A DNA stretch of 64,000 bases from Sipunculus nudus (Eukaryota > Annelida > Sipuncula > Golfingiida > Sipunculidae). Positions 1 through 9,712 of the stretch are shown piece after piece. The notes beneath the pieces were generated by a model. That model was not told the DNA's origin and did no database searches. It saw nothing but the letters and a program-made list of their open reading frames with translations. Numbering within the stretch: the stretch's first letter is position 1; each line of letters opens with the position of its first letter. The stretch lies in NCBI GenBank assembly GCA_026874595.1, contig CM049308.1:43221327-43285326 (forward strand), read 5' to 3'. Position numbers and translations under genes: made by a program.

Positions 1-180
1 TTCTTAAAGGGGGGGGGGGTGTACTATGTCTGGGCATGCTCTGGCACCTGCGGTGCCAAGAAATGTCTAGTTAATAAATTATTTGCAGCTGAACAGGGAG
101 GATGTGATGGTTGTTTCCATTTTTTCACTGTGACAAAATTGCTTCTAATTTTTCTGAGGATATAGAGTATGTCACTCTGA

Positions 181-475
181 AAAAATGGTTAAAATAACCA
201 AAATATTGGTAAATTTTAATAAATTTGCTTTATAAGTTGAAATGTATCCAAACAATTTATTGGTTGGTACAGCCAATCTTGTTTGTTTAAAGTGAACAAA
301 TAGACACTGGTCATATTAACCAACATGTTGGCCAGAATAACTAAAATTTTTGGTAAAGTAATTCTTTTTAACCAATTTTTTGGTCAACCTTAACCAAAAT
401 AAAATTGGTTGATTTCTACCAAAATAAGTTTGTTACATCAAGAATAAAATTGGTTATATCAACCCATACAAGTTT
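181..475. repeat. Degenerate TTGGT/ACCAA repeat block, left part
   Basis: The pentamer TTGGT and its complement ACCAA recur every 10-30 bases, often as facing pairs (for example ACCAACATGTTGG and AACCAATTTTTTGGT), so many short hairpins can form. A second block with the same texture lies at 780-1030. About 300 bp with tRNA-SINE features separates them, so the two may be halves of one element split by an insertion. There is no open frame. Family not recognised. Confidence 0.6.
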
Positions 476-559
476 CTCAGGTTAGTGGGGTTCACACCTT
501 AATTTGTGCACACCTAAATTGAGTCCTTTTTTGGCTGTTTTATTCTCAAAATTGACTGG

Positions 560-700
560 AAGCCATGTTATGAACCATTCTTCAGATCCTGGTTGCTTAC
601 TTAAAATGAAAAGGGAAACAAATCCCAGCTGAGTATGGATTGGAACCATTGACCAATCTCGTACAAGTCGGACATTTTGCCACTTGACCAGTAAAGTTTA
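560..700 (-). mobile_element. tRNA-derived SINE head (partial)
   Basis: On the minus strand, positions 690-680 read TGGTCAAGTGG, which fits the RNA polymerase III A box TRGYNNANNGG. Positions 647-637 read GGTTCCAATCC, one mismatch from the B box GGTTCRANYCC. The boxes are about 32 bases apart, as in a tRNA. The sequence does not fold as a complete tRNA with paired acceptor arms and continues into non-tRNA sequence, which points to a SINE rather than a tRNA gene. Its outer ends and target duplication were not resolved. Confidence 0.45.
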
Positions 701-779
701 CTTCACAGGATACTCATCAGGAACACTTGGGTATATGGTGTTAAACTGACAAAGTGAGTATGTCAGTGCCTGACTGATC

Positions 780-1030
780 ATTTGGTAGAGTTAACAAAAA
801 TGTTGGTAAAATCTACCAATATTTATTCAACCAATTAAATTAGTTAAATATATTCAATCTATCTGTGGCTCTCCCATCAACCAGTAAAAATATGGTCAAA
901 ATGACCAATTACTTTGGTTTTGTGCATGACCAGTGAGTTGGTCTAAATACCAATGTGTTGGTCAGATCTGTTAATATTGTCTTAACCAATGAAATTGGTT
1001 AAATATATAACCAATCTGTTTTGCCAATTT
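780..1030. repeat. Degenerate TTGGT/ACCAA repeat block, right part
   Basis: Same texture as 181-475: facing ACCAA and TTGGT words such as ACCAATGTGTTGGTCAGA and AACCAATGAAATTGGTTA. It is probably the other half of that element, displaced by the SINE-like segment between them. No coding potential. Confidence 0.55.
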
Positions 1031-1210
1031 GTAGACAGATGAACAATTTAATTTCTGTTTAGCTTTTATTTGAAAGAAGGCTTTTTCAAATTTTTCAAAT
1101 GATTCTCAAATTCTTTCAGAAACATTATTATCAGTAGACAGTAAAGTTTTTTAATGACTTACAGAGTGCATCGAACCTTGGTCCTATTTACATGAATAAT
1201 ACAGGAATTA

Positions 1211-1549
1211 GGCCAAAATAAAAAAAAGGTAAGGTTCTCAGGCACTTTTTTTTCAGAAATCAATGTGGGCGGGCAGTTTTTTTATTTTTAATTTTTTGGT
1301 ATGTTTCGATAAAAATGTCAAATGAAAAGGGAAAATCATTAAAATAATAAATTTATTTTGCTAAATAAGTAACAACACTACAAAACAAAGGAAATTGTAT
1401 GATTTTTTCTTCTTGAAAGAAATGTCTGAGCGGCTGCAGCTCGAAATTGGTGAGTTTCTATTGAAAAATCAAACTAAAAATTTTTGATGCGGGGGTTTAA
1501 AATTGATGCAGGCAGTGCCTGAGAAGCATACCTTTTATTTTTTTTAGCC
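1211..1549. mobile_element. MITE, 339 bp, TTA target duplication (PIF/Harbinger-like)
   Basis: The left end starts GGCCAAAATAAAAAAAAGGT. The reverse complement of the right end starts GGCTAAAAAAAATAAAAGGT. Both ends then continue with a shared TTCTCAGGCACT, giving about 36 bp of terminal inverted repeat with roughly six mismatches. TTA flanks both sides (1208-1210 and 1550-1552). A 3-bp TTA/TAA duplication and GG-starting ends are usual for PIF/Harbinger elements, so that superfamily is inferred. The interior has no transposase frame, so the element is non-autonomous. Confidence 0.75.
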
Positions 1550-1552
1550 TTA

Positions 1553-2970
1553 TCCATTGTGTTTAACTGCAGTGTCCTGAATTTATAATTACATGCAGTT
1601 TAACAGAATAAGATTACCTGCATCCATCAGAGCTTGTCCAAACACAAATTTTATAATTTTATTAAAATTTTTAATATATATAAAACATTATACATGCCAA
1701 ACATGGATTAATTAATACACTGGGTACAGATGTTGTAATAACTAAAAGATAATTGTTGCAATGGCTCTTGACTTCAGTTTATTGGTGTATTGATATATTG
1801 AAAGAACCTGTGGACATAATTTAGTACTTGATAAATGATATATCATTAAATCATTAACTTTTTTTATTAATACCTTGAGATGCTTTGTTCAGATGACTTG
1901 ATATGATTTTTTCTACAATGAATTAACAAGATCATGTATTATAATTGATGCTTTATCAATTTGTACCTGGTTACTGGTCTATTATGTTTGATGTAGATTG
2001 TGTCCTGAAGCATTCAAAGAAGGAAAGGGGGTCCATTAATAAGAGTTAATTAAGAATGAATTGGGGATAAAGAATGGCTAGTAGAGATTGGAGCTGACCA
2101 CTAGCAGGTCTCAGCAAGCCATCAGGAGACATGATAAATGAGATGGACCTGGGGCTTTGTAGAGGTTTAATGAGACTGCACACAGGCAAGTAGTGGTCTC
2201 TGGATTGCCTCCTTCCCTGGGGACTGGCTACACACCATTTGATTGTTGTCTCTTATTATCTTTGCCTCTGAAGTGACAGCTGTTTAGTTATATCTTTTAG
2301 AATGGCATCATTCGCCTCTCATGTTGTGCAGGCTGCATGTTTTAGTACTCAAACTTTTTCTGATATGATGCTCTAGATATTTTGCAAAATTCTTGATATT
2401 TCTAACACCCAGTTCCTTTCAGATAAGGCAGTGAATATAAGATGAATAAGATGTATTACAGACAAATTCATTCTGTATATGGAGGTATAATTTAGGTGTC
2501 GTCCCAGCATATTGTTCTGCCGTTTTTATTTGTCTTCTGGAAAATCCCTCCAATAAATAAATTGATGAGATATCTGTTGATGGTGGCAGGACATTTAGCT
2601 TTTGACAGTTCTGCTTTGGTTGATCCTGTGGGCCTGAAAAAGGTACTTTTTAACTAAATTTTTATTACAGATAATTGAAATATATATATAGATTAATATA
2701 TATTTAATGTAATTATGAAAAAAATATTTGTATAATTTGGTATTACTTATATATAATACAAATGTTTGTGTTTTGACTTTATAAATAAACCTTTACCAGA
2801 TGATATTCATGAATAATGATGGTACCTTGAACCTTTTGTTTTAAATACATTTTCACAGTGTATAATACAAAACATCCTTATCAATGTTTCAAATGTATGA
2901 TAATTACTCTTTAAATATAATAATATTAATTAATGGGTGTCTATATATGGTGATAAGTTGAGCAAATTAA
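1553..2970. other. Non-coding stretch without recognised features
   Basis: AT-rich sequence without convincing open frames. A segment at about 2030-2310 is more complex and less AT-rich than its surroundings and is not repetitive within the window. It would be the place to look first for conserved regulatory DNA, but nothing in it is diagnostic. Confidence 0.4.
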
Positions 2971-2974
2971 CATT

Positions 2975-3382
2975 TTGCACCAATACAAAATGTCACAGGT
3001 CATACTGCAACAAAACATATCACAGGTCATACTGCACCAAAACATGTCACAGGTCCTACCACACCATAAGCAAATGTCACAGGTCATATTGCACAAATAG
3101 CAAATTTCACATGGCATACTGCACCAAAGCAACATACAGGTCATAGGTCATACTGCACCAAAAGTATGTCACTGGTCATCCTTCACCAAGACAACATGTC
3201 CCAGGGCATACTGCACCAAGACTGAAGGTCACAGGTCATACTGCACCAAAAGAAAAGGTCACAGGTCATATTGTACCAAAGATATGGTCAAAGGTCATAT
3301 GCTCCAAGAGAACATGTCACAGGCCATATTGCACCAAAGATAAGGTCAAAGGTCATATTGCACCAAGACAACATGTCATAGG
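2975..3382 (+). repeat. Tandem repeat, about 29-bp unit
   Basis: About 14 diverged copies of a unit resembling GTCACAGGTCATACTGCACC plus AAAACAT. Unit length varies because of small indels. Several copies contain two AGGTCA-like words spaced by one base (AGGTCACAGGTCA), the DR1 arrangement bound by RXR-type nuclear receptors. The short open frames on both strands here simply mirror the repeat. Confidence 0.8.
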
Positions 3383-4069
3383 ATGTTTGATGTTTCCAGC
3401 AGGACATGTTTGATTTGCATGAACAAAGTGAGTTCTCAGGCAGCATGTTAGAGATGAAAGGAACACCAGGCTCCAGGCTCTCACTCTTGAAGCAGGCTTC
3501 ATGGTTTATCACAGTGTAATTGAGAAAGAAATAAAAGAATATATGAATAAGCGGCAAGATTGGCTCTGTATCGATTTTGCTACATTCTTCAGTTCTTTTG
3601 GTCATAGATTGATCAGTTTAAACTTTCCAGATGAAAAGCAGCGCAGCAAAATGTAATCACCAGCCTAAGGATATCTTTGTATCACTGCATAAAGATCATC
3701 TAAGTTAAAATGTATAAAAAAAGTTTAGATATTAGGTGAAAAATCAATAACGGTTCAGTCAGAGCACTTTGTTCAACAAATGCAGTGTGCATCTTGCGCA
3801 GAACTAAACCCCTCTCAGACAAAACCCCTTTCAGCCGCCCGCCTTCAACAAAACCCTACCCCAAATATGTGTAAGTTTATTTGATGATTCCTGACTTTTT
3901 TGACACAACGCTCAAGTTTCTTATATAAAACGTATAATGCACATGAGATAAGTGGGGGCTGTGAGTTTGAAGTTTATACACGTGTGTGTTGTGTGTGTGT
4001 ATACCCTCATGAAAGTGCAGAGAAACCCCTCTCCACAGCTATATAGCTCTTTATAGCACCTCCTTATGA
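3383..4069. other. Non-coding stretch without recognised features
   Basis: A minus-strand open frame of 105 codons (3605-3288) starts in unique sequence and runs into the tandem repeat. It has no recognisable domain and is treated as chance. A short GT-rich run lies at about 3980-4002. Nothing else was identified. Confidence 0.4.
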
Positions 4070-4625
4070 CCGGCACCTATCTTTTACAGGATCCTGTCTA
4101 TCACCTATCTGTTACAAGTAACTATCTATTACATGATCCTGTATATTACAAGTACCTCTCTATTACAGGCTCCTGTCTATTACAGGTACCTATCTACTAC
4201 AGGCATCTACCTGTTACAGGTGACTATCTATTACGGGATCCTGTCTATGACAGGCATCTTTCTATTACAGGCTCCTGTCAGAGGAACTCCTGCTACAGGC
4301 ACCTATCTATCACAAGCTCCTGTCTATTACTTGGACCTCTCCAGTGGCAGATCCAGGATTTCGGAAAAGGGGGGGTCCAACCCAAGAGGACTATCAAAAA
4401 CCCTAAAAAAAAGGTCCGCAGGTCTGGAAAAAGGGGGGGGTCCAGGCCTCATAATTTTGTCTGAAGCCCTTAAAAAACTTTGTGTCTGATGAAAAAGGGG
4501 GGGTCCAGACCCCCTGGACCCCCCCTGGATCCGCTTCTGCTCTCGATTACAGATTCCTGTCTGTTACAGGCAGCTATCTATTATGTGTATTACAGGGACC
4601 TGTCTATTAAGGCATCTCTCCTGTC
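4070..4625 (+). repeat. Tandem repeat of CTATTACAGG-type units, interrupted by a MITE
   Basis: Irregular copies of a short unit such as CCTGTCTATTACAGGTACC, about 15-30 bp apart, run to 4341 and resume at 4545 after a 198-bp insertion. Removing the insert and one copy of its 5-bp duplication restores the array's rhythm. Each copy contains a TTACAG word resembling a splice acceptor, but no adjacent coding exon was found. Confidence 0.75.
4342..4539. mobile_element. 198-bp MITE inserted in tandem array, CTCTC duplication
   Basis: The left end reads CAGTGGCAGATCCAGG. The reverse complement of the right end reads CAGAAGCGGATCCAGG. CTCTC flanks both sides (4337-4341 and 4540-4544). The interior carries several G runs and a palindromic GGGGTCCAGACCCC core. 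It is non-autonomous and has no transposase. Similar GGATCCAGG-ended elements are common in marine invertebrates (from general knowledge). Superfamily not assigned. Confidence 0.8.
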
Positions 4626-5738
4626 TATTTTGGATGACAGTATAAACAATACTCCAGTTACCTCTCAAATATGGACACCCCCAAATCACATGTGAAATCA
4701 AGGTCCTGACAGTGTCCATACTTGAGAGGTGCCACTGTAATGTTGATTATTTCCACGGGCTGGTGAACAGGAATGTCCTTATCAGTATCTGATTAGAATG
4801 GACACAGTAACAGTGGTGTGTGTGACTTGTGAGTCCATGTGTATGAATATTTGTTTATTTCAAATAAAGTAATGAAAAAGAAAGCTGTTTGTACAAACAC
4901 TGTCCTGGTGAAGTACAAGTCAGCCTGTCATTGTTTTTGTGTTCATCTCTCTCATGTATTTTTGTGTATTTATACTTGTAGTAGTAAAAGGACTGGTGAA
5001 TCAGGACTGGTGACAAGTTTTCATGTTTACTTTATGAAGATGTATTCATAGAGCAGATAAAAATGTTGATGATAGAACAGATTATGCTGGTGTTTGATGT
5101 CCATAAGGAGTGTCATTACCAGGATAATATACACCAGGACATAATGACAGGTTTCCTAGCCCGGCTTTCAAAGCATTAGCAGACCTCTGAATAGCAGCCC
5201 CATTCAGATGCACAGTTGCTATGTAATAAACCTGATATGCCCTGTAGGTGTGTAAATCAGAGGCCGCCTGATTAATGTTGCTGGTTAATGTCCTCACTGC
5301 CCAATCAGGAGTTGCGCATTGCAATAATGGAGTCCACAAGATTTTTGTGACTCCTCCTAGCATGGAGCGGAGTTGCCAGCGTCACCCAGATCTGTGAACA
5401 TTTTGATTCATGCCAGGGGGACCTCAGTAGCTGTTTGTGCATTGGATGTGGTTGTATGGCCAGTTGGTGATTATAAGAATATTGTGAATTATATAAGGAT
5501 CGGTGTGATTCTGCTCTACACATACCATGTAGTGGATGGAGCCAGCCAGCAGCTGGGAACTCTTGCCTGCTATCTCTGTCATCAGCTATTAACTTGAATT
5601 TGGCTGGCCCCATAGCGTGCATCAGATGCTCTCGGGCTGCCAGGCTGCCCACCACAGTGCTCTCAGCTCCACAAACAATGGCATACGTAAGGCATACCTG
5701 CAATATAGTGACTTTTATTTTATTGTTTTTTGTTGTAG
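4626..5738. other. Region upstream of the first recognised exon
   Basis: From about 5080 the sequence becomes less AT-rich and non-repetitive up to the Ig1 exon. Antisense open frames here (5703-5305 and 5363-5082) have no recognisable domain. No TATA-type promoter could be defended. The last 28 bases before 5739 are T-rich and end in TTGTTGTAG, a good splice acceptor preceded by a possible branch site (TAGTGAC at about 5706). This part may therefore be the end of the first intron rather than a promoter. Confidence 0.45.
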
Positions 5739-6038
5739 TTGTGACAACAAAACAGCAGGATAACTTCTACTTTGATCCGGCGCCCTCAGACACTGAAGTG
5801 GCAGAAGGCAGTGTAACAGAACTCAAATGTAATGTGTCAAACAGACAGCATATCAAGTTTTCTTGGATGCTTAATGGAAAAACATTAGCAAACACCAGCA
5901 GAAGGTATCAGGCTGGCAGTCACCTGCGTATAGTGTCAGCAGATAGAAATGTGGACGTTGGTTCTTACCGTTGTATTGCCACAAATGTGACAACGGGAGT
6001 GTCTAAGCAGAGCAAGGGAGCCAGAGTCACCGTAGTCT
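5739..6038 (+). CDS. PTK7: PTK7 exon encoding Ig-like domain 1
   Basis: This exon encodes the whole first immunoglobulin domain of PTK7, a cell-surface Wnt/planar-polarity co-receptor with seven Ig domains and an inactive kinase. The hallmarks are Cys at 5828-5830 (LKC), Trp at 5864-5866 (FSW) and Cys at 5972-5974 within D-V-G-S-Y-R-C. The run WMLNGKTLANTSRRYQAG closely parallels the corresponding stretch of vertebrate PTK7 Ig1. Three N-glycosylation sequons are present (NVS, NTS, NVT). The donor is T|GTAAGT at 6039, phase 1. The start is uncertain. An acceptor ending at 5738 gives a 300-nt phase 1-1 exon, as expected when the signal peptide sits on a separate exon. The frame is also open upstream, and ATG at 5678 would add a signal-peptide-like leader (TFILLFFVVVV) coded by the same T-rich tract. 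Confidence 0.85.
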
Positions 6039-9000
6039 GTAAGTACCCACAATTTTTATATCAATACTTAATTCTGTTAGCCTTACTTTCTGATTTTTCT
6101 ATCATGGACTTGCATTCATCAGAGAGGACTTTCACTGTGCCATGTGAAATGCTACTCTTTATTTGTGTTAGCTTTTTACTTCCTATTTTATCTTAAAAGT
6201 TTTTTTAAAATTAAATATAAACATTTTTTCCTCACATCACATGTATTTTATCTTAGTGACTGATATAAATATTTAAAAGGACCAAAGTTTAGGATAGTAT
6301 ACCTTTTTCCTTTTGTTAAATAAATACACAAATGAAGGGGTCAGGGGGATTTCTCACTGGTTTTGGATAGTTTAGATCTCAAGACCATGTGGTGGATTGT
6401 ACCATGTGGGGTTAACACTTGATGATCAAAATGGTCAAATTTATACATGTATAATTCATCCTTTTCATTAGTTTAAAAGAAATGAAGAAATGAAAAATTG
6501 ATATCCTAATTGTACTGGATTCTCTTTACTCCCGTTCTGATTTAATACACACATACAGTGGATTACAACCTTTTTACAGGTCCATCATACATGACAATAT
6601 TACATTAAGGACACCGCACAGGACAGAATGGTGTTCGGTTATTTAATTATAAGGTTTTGTACTAATATACAGTAGTCAAGTTATTCTGTTTTAAATGGTC
6701 TGTTGCCAGTGTGTCAGTTATTCTTCTGTAAATGTGTAATTCCATCCTTTTTTCTTGCGGCAAAACTCAATAAGCAGTCCATTGGATATGAATTATATAC
6801 CAGACCTGTAGACACAGCATAGTCATCGGACACATAAATGTGTCCTCATTTATTTTTAAAGGTAATATTCACAGTGGGAGGTAATTGTGTAGATCTGAGA
6901 TTGGTATGATAATTTTTGTAAGTGAGACCTGAGTATTGTTGTCTGTTAATTAGAACAGGCACAGGATGCGGAGCATGTTTGGTTGGTCTTAACATGGCAG
7001 CCACATGGCATTGCATACTTTTTGTAAGCTTTCAAAGAAAATACTTTACCTTTGAACTTGTCCGTGGATCCCCAGTTGTTGTCACTCCTGCGGAAGGAGA
7101 CTGAGTAACTATTTATCCCTCATGAATGGAGCATTCAAAATTTGCATCAGTTAATTATAAGTTTAGCGAGGTGGTGTCAGCTGGCATTGTGGCCACAGCA
7201 GTGTATTCATGAATCCATTGTGAGCTTAGTAATTGATTCAGTGTAGCTCAGAAAGTCATTCAATGAAGCTCAGAAAGCCATTCTATGGATCTCAGAAGTA
7301 AATATGTAATTTTATTATTTCTGTCTGTGAGAATGAAATGTATACTATTAGAGTGATACCTGTTCTCACAATGTTCTGTAAGAGGCAGGGTATATATTTC
7401 ATAATTGATTAAGTTTGAATTAAACCACCCATCAAGAAGGCCCATTTCTCAAATACATGAATATTTTTGTTAATAATGTTGCTGTAGCAGGTGTCTCAGG
7501 TTTGGTAATGCTACTTCATGCAATCACCAGTTTCAGCAGATATTAATTGTCATGAGTACTCAATATTTTTAGCAATTGTACATTAAACACATTGATGAGT
7601 CCTCATGCATATCCAATACAGTTATTTTGGTAAAAATCCAAAAGTAAACCTGAAAAACTAACCTGATGTGGGTGAGATAAGCATGTCAATTAGAACAAAA
7701 TTCAGAAGTGTCATATATAATTTATTTTATTATTAGAATTTAAAATTGTGAAATATCAATATTTACCCTTTCTTACATGGATATATCTGAATTTGTACAA
7801 TCCTGAAGACATCATTTGTGAACACACTTGGTGCAACAAAATTTTAATGAATCCAAGGAATGTAGTTATTATGATGCAGGTGAAGGTTTTTGTGATAATT
7901 CTGATTAGACAGACATCTGTCAGTAACGTTGATGTGGTGGTTCATTGAGTAGGCATGGGGAGCATGGAGTGTGAACTTTGAGTTTACACAGGAAAAGTGT
8001 ACTTATGTTTTATCTCGGTGAGTAGAAGCTTTGTTCTGTTCAGCTGGTACCTGTAGTTTTATAGACCTAGTAATTGAGGAGTTTGAGGAATGCGTGACTA
8101 TAGATGACCGGGATTGGAGGGAGATTACATCACTAGCAGAATGGAACAAACATCTGAAGCCTAATCTCAAGTTGATCCTTGAGAAGTTGGGCCAAGTGTG
8201 ACTCTGGATTTAGTTACTAGGTAGTGCTGGAGCCTGATATATCTTGTGGCTTGGGTCTGTTTGAATTGGTTCCGTATGCTGCAGTCTCATGTTTGCTGCT
8301 GAAGTTCATTAAGGTGCCAGGACTGAAGACTGACTGTACACTTGCTTTGGCAGCCAGTAGAGTTATGGGTCAGTGCACAACATGGCAAAACCTGTTTATT
8401 GTGCACATCAGTAGCAACTCTATGATGCTTTGCTCAACCTGGTATGGCAGGTGAATCACTCACCATTTGTACCAGACTGGCAGTGACGGATCTTAGTTTG
8501 AAGATAATGTCATGCCTAGTTCAAAGGCAGCCAGAGTCTCGGGTGTCAGATGCCAAGATTCCTCACTGCTATCTTGTGTCTGATTCATTCAAAAAATGCT
8601 AGTTATAAAAGAAAGTCGATACAGAATTTTTCTTTTGGCTCAGTTTGATCATAATAACAGTATGAGCTGTGAACTACTTGTGAAATCATCTGTGGCTAAC
8701 ATGCCCCAAAAAAGTGGTGTTTTTTTATGGGAGCTTAATGTGCCAGAGGTCAGCTGATCATGGAGGTTATAGAAGACAGCTGGAGGGGGAGGGCAAGATC
8801 TCAGCTCTAATTTCCCTCAGTGTCACCTTCACCAGCTCCACATCACAGAAAACTTGTCTTTTACAGGTTTAGATTGTTGACTGCTGCATGGATTCATTAG
8901 GTAATATAGGTGTATATCAAGTAAAAAAAAAAATCCTGGTGTCCTGTGGAACTTTCATTTTACACTTACAGTCACCTCACGGATCATATACAGAGATGTA

Positions 9001-9400
9001 GGCAGTGTTTAAAGCTATATGTAGCAGTATCCCATTTGTTTACTAGTCTGTGTAATGACTTCTTATCTCAGAGTACAATACCAAACAATATCCTGCTCAT
9101 GATACAGTACATGATAAAGTCAGATATATTATAGTTATATTCTGTGCCAGTGTTCTTCTATGCTTTTTGCCCCTCCCAGCTTTTAATTTAAACCTATAAA
9201 TATTTTTCCCACTGATAGCCAATCAGATGCTGCTGAACTTAAAAAAGGGTGATTAAATTTGTATGTTCCTATCCTTCCATTAATCTGAATACTGTAAATG
9301 TATCAACAAAGATTTCCAGTCATACAAATACCTTGTTTGATTTATATGTTGATGTAACGGGGACCAGGGAATTTTTATGGGGCTGTTTTTACAGCACTAC

Positions 9401-9712
9401 CTAGCATATCAATATAATGTAGTAAATTTATGGCACTGTACCAAGGATGTAAATATAATGTAGTAATGACACTGTACCAAGGATATCAATAAAATGTAAT
9501 AATGGCACTGAACCAAGGATATCAATATAATGTTGTAATTGTACTGTACCAAGGATATGTATATAATGTAATAATACCACTGTACCATATATATTGTAAT
9601 AATGGCACTGTACCAAGGATATGTATTTAATGTAATAATACCACTGTACTATACATATTGTAATAATGGCACTGCATGTACCTAGGATATCAATATAATG
9701 TAATAAATATAT
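9401..9712 (+). repeat. Tandem repeat, about 30-38-bp unit
   Basis: About eight or nine imperfect copies of TAATGGCACTGTACCAAGGA followed by TATCAATATAATG, with indels. The minus-strand open frame of repeated ILGTV-type peptides reflects the repeat. No coding evidence. Confidence 0.8.

Noticed and set aside
637-690. tRNA gene
   Set aside because: A and B boxes are present, but no acceptor pairing and a mismatched B box; more like a SINE head. The same applies to 56231-56285.
5305-5703. Antisense 132-codon frame overlapping the region upstream of Ig1
   Set aside because: No recognisable domain and no homology I can identify; it lies opposite the PTK7 5' region.
8224-8454. 76-codon frame in the Ig1-Ig2 intron
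   Set aside because: No splice-site context or domain; expected by chance in 34 kb of intron.
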